Origin: Pontixanthobacter rizhaonensis
GTDB lineage: Bacteria; Pseudomonadota; Alphaproteobacteria; Sphingomonadales; Sphingomonadaceae
Direction: 5' to 3'
Assembly: GCF_012972675.1 (NCBI RefSeq)
Contig: NZ_JABCRE010000002.1
Location: forward strand, 1,229,001 to 1,293,000
Length of the DNA stretch: 64,000 bases
Position numbers and translations under genes: made by a program. Shown here in pieces: positions 1-8,891 of this stretch (position 1 is the stretch's first letter; each line of letters starts with the position of its first letter). Under the pieces are notes generated by a model that saw only the letters and a list, made by a program, of their open reading frames with translations, did not search any database and was not told the origin of the DNA.

Positions 1-904
1 CGATATCTCTTGTTTTTGCCCGCACCAGCATGACAAGCGATGATAGGATGTTGAAAGCGGCCACCAGAACAATAAACGACAATGCAAAGAACATCGCGGC
101 CCGTTCGACTTCCAAAGCTTCAAAAATGCTGGCGTTGATGGTCCGCCAATCGCTGATGATTGCAACCCCCTGCAATTTTGGCTGTAGCGGTTGCAGGATC
201 CGGCCAACGTTCTCCGCATCGGTTGTCGTCACCTCGATCAGTCCGATCTGATCCCCGGTAAGCATCAAAGTCTGCGCGTCCTTAATCGGCATCACGACGA
301 AAATCTGATCGAAGTCATAGACGCCTGTTTCGATCAGAGCAGACACTTGATAGCCAACCTGACGCGGCACAGTTCCAAACGGCGTTGATCGCCCGGCCGG
401 ATTCACAATAGTAATCGTGTCCCCGATCCGGGCACCCAAATTCATCGCGAGCCTGGATCCGATGGCAACCTTCCCTGCATCGGGCTTCAGTTCCGACAGA
501 TTGCCCTGGATCAAGTTCTCGCTCAGCTCGCCAATGTCGCTCTGGGTGTTGCCGCGCACGCTGATGCCAGCGACCCTGCCATTGAACGTCGCCATTAAAG
601 GTTGCTCAATGAGCGGAGACGCGCTGACAACATCGGGCGTGGCTTGCACTTCTTCGAGAATATCTTCCCAATTATCCAGTCGGCCGTTGAAACCCTGAAT
701 AATCGCGTGGCCGTTCAAATTGACGAACCGATCAAGCAGCTCGCCGCGAAATCCGTTCATCACGCTCATCACAACAATCAGCAAAGCGACGCTGAGCATG
801 ACCACGCCGATACTTATCCCGGCGACAAGAGCGATAAAGCCCTCCCCCTTGCCGGGCATCATATAGCGCCGGGTAACAGTCCATTCGAAAGGTGTTAAAA
901 GCAC
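1..904 (-). CDS. lolC: LolC/LolE-family lipoprotein-releasing ABC transporter permease (3' end outside window)
   Basis: This is the N-terminal ~300 residues of an inner-membrane permease that extracts lipoproteins from the inner membrane for the LolA carrier, working with the LolD ATPase. The product starts MLLTPFEW, followed by an MMPGKGEGF motif, then a first membrane segment ending VMSVMNGFR. A periplasmic MacB-like domain follows, and the visible part ends in a second membrane segment leading to FNILSSLVMLVRAKTRDI, the family's characteristic cytoplasmic-loop entry. The GTG at 904 is preferred because it gives the usual short N-terminus. A TTG at 922 is in frame just after a stop codon, and ATG codons at 863/860 would cut off conserved residues. 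lolD would be expected just to the left, outside the window. LolC and LolE cannot be separated on this fragment. Confidence 0.88.
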   Translation of the reverse strand, partial: MLLTPFEWTVTRRYMMPGKGEGFIALVAGISIGVVMLSVALLIVVMSVMNGFRGELLDRFVNLNGHAIIQGFNGRLDNWEDILEEVQATPDVVSASPLIEQPLMATFNGRVAGISVRGNTQSDIGELSENLIQGNLSELKPDAGKVAIGSRLAMNLGARIGDTITIVNPAGRSTPFGTVPRQVGYQVSALIETGVYDFDQIFVVMPIKDAQTLMLTGDQIGLIEVTTTDAENVGRILQPLQPKLQGVAIISDWRTINASIFEALEVERAAMFFALSFIVLVAAFNILSSLVMLVRAKTRDI

Positions 905-1129
905 GGGAGTTTTGGTTTCCAATTGCTAAGCCGAGTTCAGTTGCACAGCGTTTAGGGGGGCTTTCCTTTCGCTGCAATGAAATCCAACCAGAAGCCGGTA
1001 GAACTACAGGCAGCTTAATTCCCAAACTCCGTGCATTTCGCCGTTTCTGGCCTTGTAATTAAACTGCAACACCGCCATTGAGCCTCGCGTAGCTGACATC
1101 CCACGCAAACACTCCGGGCGGGCCAATTT

Positions 1130-2596
1130 ATGAACCTTTCTCATCCGTTTTACGATGATAATGGAGACAAGCTTCGCGAAGAGTGCGGCGTATTTGGCGC
1201 GATTGGCGCAGATGAAGCTTCTACAGTCACCGCATTGGGGCTGCACGCATTACAACATCGCGGGCAAGAAGCCGCTGGCATCACCAGCTATGACGGCGAC
1301 ATGTTCTACTCACGCCGCGGCAACGGGCACGTGGCGGAAAACTTTTCTACCGCAGAAGCACTGGCTGAATTGCCCGGACATATGGCAGCTGGCCACGTCC
1401 GGTATTCCACCACTGGCGGCGCGGGCCTTAGAAACGTGCAGCCTCTCTATGCCGATTTGGCCAGCGGCGGCTTTGCCGTCGCCCATAATGGCAACATCTC
1501 GAATGCCCAGAAGCTGCGTGATGAATTGGTCGGACGCGGAGCAATTTTTCAATCGACTTCGGACACAGAGGTCATCATCCATCTTGTGGCCACCAGCCGT
1601 TATCCAACGATGGTCGACCGCCTGGTGGATGCCTTACGCATGGTCGAAGGGGCATATTCCCTGATTGTCATGACGCCGGAGGGGATGATCGCCTGCCGTG
1701 ACCCGCTGGGCATTCGCCCTCTGGTAATGGGTAAAATCGGCGAAGCGACCGTATTCGCTAGCGAAAGCGTGGCTTTTGATGTGATCGGGGCCGAATTCGT
1801 CCGCCAAGTGGAACCCGGTGAACTGATCAAAGTCGGCTTTGACGGGCAGATCGAAACACTCCGTCCATTCGGCAACCATAAAGCACGGCCTTGCATCTTT
1901 GAGCATGTCTATTTCAGTCGGCCAGATTCCATCTTTGATGGCCGCTCCGTTTACGCCGCCCGTAAAGCGATTGGCGAACAGCTCGCCATCGAAAATCCGT
2001 GCGATGTCGATCTGGTTGTACCTGTGCCCGATAGCGGCGTTCCGGCCGCCATCGGCTATGCCCAGCAATCCGGCATTCCTTTTGAACTAGGGATCATCCG
2101 GTCCCACTATGTAGGCCGCACATTCATCCAACCTTCTGACGGGGTCCGTCATTCGAACGTCAAGCGTAAGCACAACGCCAATCGCGGCTTGGTCGAGGGC
2201 AAACGTATTGTTTTGATTGACGATTCAATCGTGCGCGGCACCACTTCGATGAAAATTGTCGAAATGATGCGCGATGCAGGCGCGAGCGAAGTCCATTTCC
2301 GTGTGGCAAGCCCGCCGACAGCACATAGCTGCTTTTATGGTGTAGACACGCCGGAACGCTCCAAATTGCTGGCAGCACGGATGGACGTGGAACCTATGCG
2401 CGATTTCATCCGCGCAGACAGTCTCGCTTTTGTGTCGATTGAAGGGCTGTACCAAGCTGTCGGCGAACAGCCCCGTGACGCAGCCTGTCCGCAATATTGC
2501 GATGCGTGTTTTACTGGCGACTACCCAACACCGCTGACAGATCTTGCCCAGCGTAAGGACAAAGACGCCCAGCTTTCTTTCGATAAGGTAGCCTGA
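1130..2596 (+). CDS. purF: Amidophosphoribosyltransferase
   Basis: This enzyme catalyses the first committed step of de novo purine synthesis: PRPP + glutamine to 5-phosphoribosylamine. The 488-residue length is normal for the family. An 18-residue N-terminal propeptide precedes Cys19 (REECGVFG), the glutamine-amidotransferase nucleophile exposed after processing. The Ntn-hydrolase domain (LHALQHRGQEAAG) is followed by the phosphoribosyltransferase domain with the PRPP loop VLIDDSIVRGTTS. Cysteines in RPCIFEHVYF and near the C-terminus (CPQYCDACF) fit the [4Fe-4S] Bacillus-type enzyme. The stop codon overlaps the start of the next gene (TGATG), implying translational coupling with the SDR. 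About 225 bp upstream lacks genes and should hold its promoter. Confidence 0.97.
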   Translation: MNLSHPFYDDNGDKLREECGVFGAIGADEASTVTALGLHALQHRGQEAAGITSYDGDMFYSRRGNGHVAENFSTAEALAELPGHMAAGHVRYSTTGGAGLRNVQPLYADLASGGFAVAHNGNISNAQKLRDELVGRGAIFQSTSDTEVIIHLVATSRYPTMVDRLVDALRMVEGAYSLIVMTPEGMIACRDPLGIRPLVMGKIGEATVFASESVAFDVIGAEFVRQVEPGELIKVGFDGQIETLRPFGNHKARPCIFEHVYFSRPDSIFDGRSVYAARKAIGEQLAIENPCDVDLVVPVPDSGVPAAIGYAQQSGIPFELGIIRSHYVGRTFIQPSDGVRHSNVKRKHNANRGLVEGKRIVLIDDSIVRGTTSMKIVEMMRDAGASEVHFRVASPPTAHSCFYGVDTPERSKLLAARMDVEPMRDFIRADSLAFVSIEGLYQAVGEQPRDAACPQYCDACFTGDYPTPLTDLAQRKDKDAQLSFDKVA

Positions 2597-3318
2597 TGAG
2601 CGAGAGCGCTCCACAAGATCGGCCATTTGAAGGCAAACTGGCACTCGTAACAGGATCGAGCCGGGGCATCGGCGCTGAAACGGCGAAATCGCTTGGCGCG
2701 GCGGGTGCGCACATTATCCTTACCGGCCGCGATGTGAAGGCATTGGAAGCAGTAGAGGATAAAATCCACGCAGTCGGCGGCAGCTCCACCATCGCTCCGC
2801 TCGACTTAACCGAACCCGATTCTATCAGCCGCCTCGCTTCTGCCATTGCTGGGCGCTGGGACAAGCTGGATTTCTTGGTAATTTCAGCAGCATACCTGCC
2901 CACGTTAACACCAGTAACCCAAATTGACCAAAAGCAATTTGGCGTCGCAATCACGACCAATTTGCTGGCAACACAGGCCTTGCTGGCTGCTTTTGACCCG
3001 ATGCTGAAACGTGCTGATGCCGGCCGCGTGATTGGCCTGACAAGCAGTGTCGGTTCGACAGCCCGCGCTTACTGGTCAGCCTATGGCTCGACCAAGGCCG
3101 CGTTTGAGTCGCTGCTTGATAGCTACGCGCAAGAGGTGGAGAAAATCGGCGGAGTGAAAGTTGCCATTGTCGATCCTGGTGCAACTCGCACGGGCATGCG
3201 GGCAAAAGCCTATCCCGGGGAAGATCCGGCGACGCTGAAAACACCTGATGTTGTTGCAGAGCGTATTAAGGATTTGCTGATCGCAGATTTTGCGACGTCA
3301 CACCGGATGCGGGTGTAG
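2596..3318 (+). CDS. SDR-family oxidoreductase coupled to purF
   Basis: This is a 240-residue classical short-chain dehydrogenase/reductase. The Rossmann motif TGSSRGIGAE lies near residue 20, the catalytic Ser is in the LTSSVGS region and the active-site pair is Tyr-x3-Lys in YGSTKAAF. The usual NNAG motif is replaced by ISAAY, which is typical of a divergent YciK-like branch. The start ATG shares one base with the purF stop, so both are probably one operon and are translationally coupled. The substrate cannot be read from the sequence. A purine-related role is only suggested by position and may be coincidental. Confidence 0.85.
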   Translation: MSESAPQDRPFEGKLALVTGSSRGIGAETAKSLGAAGAHIILTGRDVKALEAVEDKIHAVGGSSTIAPLDLTEPDSISRLASAIAGRWDKLDFLVISAAYLPTLTPVTQIDQKQFGVAITTNLLATQALLAAFDPMLKRADAGRVIGLTSSVGSTARAYWSAYGSTKAAFESLLDSYAQEVEKIGGVKVAIVDPGATRTGMRAKAYPGEDPATLKTPDVVAERIKDLLIADFATSHRMRV

Positions 3319-3426
3319 TAAATCTTTCTTAACCCATTCGGGTAATTTCATAGCAACCAGGCACGGCCACTCTCTGGAAAGCCTGACCAGACACCCGCTG
3401 GAAAGGTTTCTGGTCAAACTTCTAAT

Positions 3427-3432
3427 GGAGGG
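3427..3432 (+). promoter_or_regulatory. Shine-Dalgarno that sets a GTG start
   Basis: GGAGGG lies 7 nt before the GTG at 3440. It overlaps an in-frame ATG at 3425, which has no comparable ribosome-binding site. This favours GTG 3440 as the start of the PilZ protein. Confidence 0.75.
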
Positions 3433-3439
3433 TAGTTTC

Positions 3440-3790
3440 GTGCTCCTCGACACACATCAGTCTTATGAAATGGCAGCGCAGGAAGATCGCTGCGCACCGC
3501 GAACCCGTCTGGCGATACCCGGCCAATTGCGGCCGTCGGGCGCAAGGTCACGCCCCACAATGGTCCATGATCTATCCTTGTCTGGCTTTTCAGCGTCGGC
3601 AATTAACCGGATGATTCCCGGGCAAATTTGCTGGATCACCTTGCCCACACTCGAATCTCTTCAGGCTGAAGTCGTGTGGTGGGACCGTAGCTTGGTTGGC
3701 TGCGCTTTCATGGATTTGCTCAGCCCTATCGTGCACAGCAACATCCTGCAGCTTTACAGTCCTGATATGACCTACCGCAGCGCGGTCTAG
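3440..3790 (+). CDS. Small stand-alone PilZ-domain protein
   Basis: This 116-residue protein is essentially one PilZ domain, a c-di-GMP receptor fold. The arginine motif RxxxR is seen in DRCAPRTR and the second motif D-x-S-x-x-G in HDLSLSG, so it should still be able to bind c-di-GMP (inference). An LQAEVVWWDRSLVGCAF strand pattern follows, typical of PilZ barrels. The reading frame is open further upstream to 3290, but the strong ribosome-binding site fixes the start at GTG 3440. There is no signal peptide, so it is probably cytoplasmic. It lies 121 bp after the SDR gene and is followed by a strong hairpin. Its target is unknown. Two large GGDEF/EAL/PilZ proteins occur about 43 kb away. Confidence 0.8.
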   Translation: MLLDTHQSYEMAAQEDRCAPRTRLAIPGQLRPSGARSRPTMVHDLSLSGFSASAINRMIPGQICWITLPTLESLQAEVVWWDRSLVGCAFMDLLSPIVHSNILQLYSPDMTYRSAV

Positions 3791-3806
3791 GCATAGTGTT
3801 CACCCC

Positions 3807-3838
3807 GAGGCGAGCTGATATCCCCTTCAGCTCGCCTC
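3807..3838. terminator. Strong hairpin between convergent genes
   Basis: A perfect 12-bp stem (GAGGCGAGCTGA / TCAGCTCGCCTC) with an 8-nt loop sits between the PilZ gene and the convergent serine hydrolase gene. No T-run follows on either strand, so it is either a weak intrinsic terminator or a 3'-end stabiliser serving both directions. Confidence 0.6.
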
Positions 3839-3856
3839 ACCCTTGGGGCGTTCTCG

Positions 3857-5104
3857 TCAATCAGCAGTAGCTATTGCTGTGACCAGCTTTTGCCATTCAC
3901 TGCGATATTCGCCGCTTGTCGCAGTTGGCCAGTTGCTGACCACGGCAACAACCAGCCTTTCCTCTGGTACGATGGTTATGGCTTGGCCGAAAATACCTTG
4001 GGCGCCATAATTGCCATCGGGGTAAGTCCACCACTGATATCCATAGCCGAACCCGTTATCGCCAAACGATACTTGCGGGCCGCCAGCCTTGTCGAACCAC
4101 CCTGAAGGCACCACGCCATTGCCACCTTCCAACGCAAGTTGTCCCATTCTCGCATAATCACCCAATGTGATTGAAAGACAGCAGCCGCCAATATTGCGAC
4201 CCGACGGCTCGATCATCCAGAATAGCGGTCCCTCAAAACCAGCAGGATCGACAATTTTGAGCTTGGCATATTCAGCTAAGCTCTGACCGGTCGCGCGTTC
4301 AACCAATACGCCAATCAGATTGGTTTCACCGGTTTTATAAACGAACTTCTCGCCCGCCGGGGCCTCGCGCGGGAGCGCTTTCAATTGGGTAACAATGGCA
4401 TCTTCACCCTGTGCAGCAACGATTGCGCCCATTTTTGCGACATCGCTATTGGGATCGGTGTAACTCTCGTTCCATCGCACGCCCGAAGTCATGGTAGCGA
4501 TTTGCTCGACCGTGACCCCTTCATAGGCGGAGCCTTCCATCTCAGGCAGATATTTCGTGACCGGATCTTGCAGGCTGGAGATCCAACCATCCTTCACCGC
4601 CGCGCCAAGCAAAGTCGATGTAAACGACTTGGCGACTGAAAAACTGGTCCAACGCTGATCAGGTTTGAAACCCAACCCATATGCCTCATGGCGCAGCTGG
4701 CCGTCTTTCAGCACCATGATTCCCGCAGCATTTGTGTCTGCTACAAATTGAGCGATTCTGGCCTGAAGTTCTTGGGAATAGGCAGCACCTTTGGGAAATG
4801 TACGCGCTGCTGCAGGGGCATCCACTTCGATGCCGGGAAACCAGCTTTCCATATCGCGGAACCGGGCTTCACGTTGTGCGTCTGTCCAAAACAGGACGTT
4901 CAGATCAGCAGGCGTGACGCTTGCCGGGGGCATAGTCAGCCGAAAACTGTCTTTCGAAGCGCCCATCGCAGCAGGTGCCGCGCGCTCCGCCGGAACGGTG
5001 GAATTCGCCTGCGTAGCGGGCGGAGCACTTGCGGGATCGTAATCTACATATCCGCAGCCAGCCAACATCGTAGCCGACAACAATCCTACTAGTGCTTTCA
5101 TCAT
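3857..5104 (-). CDS. Beta-lactamase-family serine hydrolase lipoprotein
   Basis: This 415-residue lipoprotein has a signal peptide ending in the lipobox LAGC (Cys16), so it should be anchored on the periplasmic side of a membrane. The body is the class C beta-lactamase/penicillin-binding fold (Beta-lactamase family, PF00144). The catalytic S-x-x-K is SVAK within WTSFSVAKSFT. The second motif region is WNESYTDPNSD, where the Tyr of the YxN motif is likely followed by Asp. The family includes esterases, D-aminopeptidases and 6-aminohexanoate hydrolases, so beta-lactam hydrolysis cannot be assumed. A GAGGGAGAG ribosome-binding site precedes the start; two adjacent ATGs (5104, 5101) are possible. 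Confidence 0.85.
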   Translation of the reverse strand: MMKALVGLLSATMLAGCGYVDYDPASAPPATQANSTVPAERAAPAAMGASKDSFRLTMPPASVTPADLNVLFWTDAQREARFRDMESWFPGIEVDAPAAARTFPKGAAYSQELQARIAQFVADTNAAGIMVLKDGQLRHEAYGLGFKPDQRWTSFSVAKSFTSTLLGAAVKDGWISSLQDPVTKYLPEMEGSAYEGVTVEQIATMTSGVRWNESYTDPNSDVAKMGAIVAAQGEDAIVTQLKALPREAPAGEKFVYKTGETNLIGVLVERATGQSLAEYAKLKIVDPAGFEGPLFWMIEPSGRNIGGCCLSITLGDYARMGQLALEGGNGVVPSGWFDKAGGPQVSFGDNGFGYGYQWWTYPDGNYGAQGIFGQAITIVPEERLVVAVVSNWPTATSGEYRSEWQKLVTAIATAD

Positions 5105-5152
5105 GCTCTCTCCCTCAACGCCTGATTTTAGCGCCTGTCTTGGCAGCTTTCT

Positions 5153-6397
5153 TTAGCCACCATCTTTCACCAAGGTCACTTGGCTCACTTCAATTCCGCC
5201 AGCGCGAAACCCACCTTCACAATACATCAGATAAAAGCGCCAAAGGCGAACAAAACGTTCATCAAACCCGGCGGGAAGACGGCCTTCTTCCGCCGCTGCA
5301 TCAAATCGTTCACGCCATATTTTGAGTGTTTCGGCGTAATCCTCCGCGAAATCATGCTGATCTTCCCAGCTTAAGCCGCGCTCTTTCGCCAAACGCTGGA
5401 ATTCGCTGGTGCGGATCAACAGGCCGCCGGGGAAGATATAGGCCTGAATGAAATCAGCGCTGCCCGCGTAATCATCAAATATCGCATCATCGATACTGAT
5501 ATATTGGATCGCTGCGCGCCCACCCGGTTTGAGGTTTCTGGCGATGCAATCAAAATAGCTGGGCCAGTATTCGCGCCCCACCGCTTCCACCATTTCAACG
5601 CTGACAATCGCGTCATATTGGCCATTGGTATCGCGGTAATCCTGCTTACGGAATTCAACCTCGCCATCTTGATGGTCGCGAGCCCAATCCAGCTGCTCGT
5701 TGGAAAGGCTAATCGCTGTCACTTTGGCACCGTCATCCGCCAGATGCCCGGCCAATGCGCCCCAACCGCAACCGATTTCCAACACTGTTTTGGGTTTTCG
5801 CAGCCGTTTTGACAGATGCACCCATTTGCGCCGTTGAGCGGCTTCCAGATCGTCACTGGTGTCAAAAATGGCGCTGGAATAGCTCATGGTTGGGTCGAGC
5901 CATTGGGTGTAGAAATCATTCCCAAGATCGTAATGCGCGTGGATGTTGCGCTCTGATCCCGCTTTACTGTTCCGGTTGAGCCAATGAGCGACCTTGGCCG
6001 CGAGCCGAAACAGGCCCTTCGCCCTACCCGTCTGCCCTAAAGAAACAGCGTTGGCATTGAACACGGCGAAGACAGTGACCGGATCCGGGCTATCCCATTC
6101 GCCAATTTCCCATGCCTGGTACCAACCGATCGAACCATTCGATGCGAGGCGCATTACGCCGCGCCAATCGCGCAGATTGACAACAGCATCAAAACCCGGC
6201 TGACGTCCGCCCAGCAATCGCGTGGTGCCATCAGGCAAGTGTCCAAAGATAGAACCCGTTTCCAGACCGCGATCAATCCGGTCGAGAATTTTGTGCAAAC
6301 TCGGCGCGATCATGCGTTCCAGCAGGCCGGATTTACGGGCAAACCGTTCTCCGCCGCCGATCAGGTCTTTACCGCGTGTTCCCCCATGCACATTCAT
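5153..6397 (-). CDS. cfa: Cyclopropane-fatty-acyl-phospholipid synthase family methyltransferase
   Basis: This 414-residue SAM-dependent enzyme would transfer a methylene or methyl group to the double bond of unsaturated phospholipid acyl chains at the inner membrane. The SAM-binding loop is VLEIGCGWGALAGHL, followed by VTAISLSNEQ. The family hallmark NIHAHYDLGNDFY lies before it and YCEGGFRAGGI near the C-terminus. A shorter N-terminal domain (about 140 residues) matches the CfaS family. It lies in a leftward run with the photolyase gene upstream (40-bp gap) and the serine hydrolase downstream. A cfa-photolyase association is common in proteobacteria and may reflect stress regulation (established pattern, inferred here). 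Confidence 0.9.
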   Translation of the reverse strand: MNVHGGTRGKDLIGGGERFARKSGLLERMIAPSLHKILDRIDRGLETGSIFGHLPDGTTRLLGGRQPGFDAVVNLRDWRGVMRLASNGSIGWYQAWEIGEWDSPDPVTVFAVFNANAVSLGQTGRAKGLFRLAAKVAHWLNRNSKAGSERNIHAHYDLGNDFYTQWLDPTMSYSSAIFDTSDDLEAAQRRKWVHLSKRLRKPKTVLEIGCGWGALAGHLADDGAKVTAISLSNEQLDWARDHQDGEVEFRKQDYRDTNGQYDAIVSVEMVEAVGREYWPSYFDCIARNLKPGGRAAIQYISIDDAIFDDYAGSADFIQAYIFPGGLLIRTSEFQRLAKERGLSWEDQHDFAEDYAETLKIWRERFDAAAEEGRLPAGFDERFVRLWRFYLMYCEGGFRAGGIEVSQVTLVKDGG

Positions 6398-6437
6398 GCA
6401 GCCCCTATGCCGCGCAGTCCACCGGCCCGCAAGCCCG

Positions 6438-7826
6438 CTAACCCTTCATATGTTTATAGGCTGCCAAAGCGCGTTCGCGCCCTGCTTTATGCGCAATGAT
6501 TTTACGTGGGTAGCTGCGCGGACGGCAGCCATGTTCTTCCGGATCATGAATGTAGGGCACGCTCAAGTCTGACAGTTCCGGCACATATTCGCGGATATAG
6601 GCAGCCGCATCAAACTTTTCTGACTGGCTGAGCGGCGCCATGATCCTGACGAACATATTGCTGTCCACACCGGTACCGGCGACCCACTGCCAATTGGTTC
6701 CGTTGGCCGCGTAATCTGCATCTACCAAAGTATCCCAAAACCATTTTTCGCCGTGCCGCCAATCGATCAGCAAATGCTTGATCAGGAAACTGGCTGCGAT
6801 CATCCGGACACGGTTATGCATCCACCCGGTTTGGTAGAGCTGCCGCATTCCTGCATCGACTATCGGATAGCCGGTTTTCCCCCGTTGCCATGCCTTGAGA
6901 TCATCGGCCGCTTTTTCATCGGTTTCAGGATCACGCCATTCAAGGCGGTCAAAATCCTCGCGATAGGATTGCACTGGATAGGCCGGGAATTGGCAAATCA
7001 CATTCTGCGCATAATCGCGCCAAATCAGTTCTTTGGCATAAGTATTCCACCCCTGCCCCTCACGATGTTTCAAGGCATGCCAGATTTGCGCAGGTGATAT
7101 CTCTCCGAAATGCAAATGCGGCGACAGGCGGCTTGATCCATCTTGAGATGGCAGATTACGGCCTTCATCGTAATCGCCAACGTCACCTTCCCACTCCGTC
7201 AAGCGATCATGTGCGGCGGCTTCTCCGACTTTCCAAAACTCCGCGATACCGCCCGACCAATCAGGTTTCGTCGGCAACAGATCCCAATCGTCCAGCGTAT
7301 CACTGTGCGGCCAACTGTCTGGATGAGACAGCGTTTCTGGCTCCGGCAAGGTATCGCGCGGCGGCATATGTTCCAGCGTTGCTTTGGAAAACGGAGTGTA
7401 GATTTTATACGGCGTACCCGATCCCGTTTTTACCGCGCCCGCCGGTAGCAGGAAATTGCCGTCATACAGTTGCAGATCAAGCACCTCTGCCAACTTACCC
7501 TGAGCTTTGCGCCACCAAGGTTCATAGTGACGGATTGCATGGATGGCTTCTGCACCGGTTTCTTCCGCCAGTTTGGTAAGCTCTTCCACCGCATCGCCGC
7601 GGCGTAAGATAATACGGGAATGACGCGAACCGAGAGCTTTGGACAAATCGGCAAGCGAGTGATGCAACCACCAACGCGACGCCCCGCCATAGGCGTGATG
7701 CCCAGCGGCGCCATCATCCAGAACATATACCGGGATTACCGGTCCAAGCTGCGCCGCCGCATGGAATGCGGGCTGATCTGCGAGGCGCAGGTCCCGCCGC
7801 AGCCAGACGATGTGTGGTTTTGTCAT
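6438..7826 (-). CDS. phrB: Deoxyribodipyrimidine photo-lyase
   Basis: This 462-residue light-dependent repair enzyme splits cyclobutane pyrimidine dimers. The N-terminal alpha/beta antenna domain starts IVWLRRDLRLADQPA. The C-terminal FAD-binding helical domain contains the conserved stretches LSPHLHFGEISPAQIW, YAKELIWRDYA, GYPIVDAGMRQLYQTGWMHNR and DADYAANGTNWQWVAGTG. These residues form the FAD and lesion pocket and match class I CPD photolyases. Length is normal and the frame is intact. It is followed leftward by the cfa-type gene and preceded by the YdjM-like gene (27-bp gap), probably as one transcription unit. Confidence 0.95.
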   Translation of the reverse strand: MTKPHIVWLRRDLRLADQPAFHAAAQLGPVIPVYVLDDGAAGHHAYGGASRWWLHHSLADLSKALGSRHSRIILRRGDAVEELTKLAEETGAEAIHAIRHYEPWWRKAQGKLAEVLDLQLYDGNFLLPAGAVKTGSGTPYKIYTPFSKATLEHMPPRDTLPEPETLSHPDSWPHSDTLDDWDLLPTKPDWSGGIAEFWKVGEAAAHDRLTEWEGDVGDYDEGRNLPSQDGSSRLSPHLHFGEISPAQIWHALKHREGQGWNTYAKELIWRDYAQNVICQFPAYPVQSYREDFDRLEWRDPETDEKAADDLKAWQRGKTGYPIVDAGMRQLYQTGWMHNRVRMIAASFLIKHLLIDWRHGEKWFWDTLVDADYAANGTNWQWVAGTGVDSNMFVRIMAPLSQSEKFDAAAYIREYVPELSDLSVPYIHDPEEHGCRPRSYPRKIIAHKAGRERALAAYKHMKG

Positions 7827-7853
7827 GATGCTCCCTTTTGCAGGGTAACGGTC

Positions 7854-8867
7854 TTAATGCGCGTGTGGTTCCGCCGTTATTGGCTTGCACGGCACATCGG
7901 GCAAGGCAACCGTAAAACGATCCCGTGCGCGCGGATCATAGAACCGCGCATCCCTCAGCAATATACCGCCTTTGCCATCATCTTCCACGAATGGAGTACG
8001 CGACCAAAACAGGAAAGCATCAAGGTCGGAATTGGTCTTACGCATCTCTGCAAAGTCGGGCCAAGCACACCGGTTTTCGCTCACTCTTTTGGCTTTCCAA
8101 GGGGACGGAAGTTCACCAGCAGGGACGATCCAATAATCGTTGCGATCTCCTACGATGATTTCCCTCTGGAAAGACAGGAACGGAGGGGGAGAGGGAATAA
8201 ACACGCCGTCGGGAATATCGGGTTTGACCGCAGGGCTATCAGCTCCGCCCGACAGAGCTTTATCATTGATGGAATACGCAACCTGAGTGCCGACGGACGT
8301 CACAAAATTGGCGCCAATATACAATACGGTAAGCACCAACGCCGCGATGGCCGGCCAACGCCAAGTCTTGTCGTTCTTTTCCCGCCAAAGAGAAAACCAC
8401 GTCGTAAAACCCATCCCGATCCATAGCCAGATATCGATGATAAACAGCGTATTACCGTAAGACCATTGGCTCGAAAAAGGCTCGAGCAAGCGAATACCGT
8501 AGACGTTCAGGAAATCGAGAGCTGGATGGGTCAAGCAACCGATGAAACTCAGCAGATAGAGCCATTTGAAACTCACTGGGAGCCGCCCCTCGGGCCGTTT
8601 TCCGCGCTTCGCCTGCCACCGGTCAAAACCATACAACAACGCAGCAAGTATCAGCGGCAACAGAATCAAGGCAGGCGGCCCATGGGTAATTCCGCGCCGG
8701 AAACCGAGATGTTCTGCACCGTCCAGCCAGAAGAAACATGCCGCATCAACATCGGGCAAGTTAGCCCCAATAATCAACGCGGGCATAGCAAGGCCCGTCT
8801 TGCGTTTTAAGCCAGCTTGACCAAGCAACGCACCGACGAGCGAGTGGGTTAGATTATCCATCGCCAA
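7854..8867 (-). CDS. YdjM/LexA-regulated-type metal-dependent membrane hydrolase
   Basis: This 337-residue integral membrane protein belongs to the YdjM-like family (PF04307). The N-terminus carries the family signature MDNLTHSLVGALLGQAGL, then GANLPDVDAA and RRGITHGP, whose His and Asp residues form the presumed metal site. Several membrane spans follow (PALILLPLILAALLYG; SFIGCLTHPALDFLN; WPAIAALVLTVLYIGANFV). The C-terminal ~120 residues look soluble. The biochemical activity of the family is not established. A second ATG two codons in (MDNLTH) is the more usual start. It sits beside the photolyase gene, and E. coli ydjM is SOS-regulated, which hints at a DNA-damage context (inference). Confidence 0.82.
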   Translation of the reverse strand: MAMDNLTHSLVGALLGQAGLKRKTGLAMPALIIGANLPDVDAACFFWLDGAEHLGFRRGITHGPPALILLPLILAALLYGFDRWQAKRGKRPEGRLPVSFKWLYLLSFIGCLTHPALDFLNVYGIRLLEPFSSQWSYGNTLFIIDIWLWIGMGFTTWFSLWREKNDKTWRWPAIAALVLTVLYIGANFVTSVGTQVAYSINDKALSGGADSPAVKPDIPDGVFIPSPPPFLSFQREIIVGDRNDYWIVPAGELPSPWKAKRVSENRCAWPDFAEMRKTNSDLDAFLFWSRTPFVEDDGKGGILLRDARFYDPRARDRFTVALPDVPCKPITAEPHAH

Positions 8868-8891
8868 TCCCTAGACATAACTGGAGGGAAT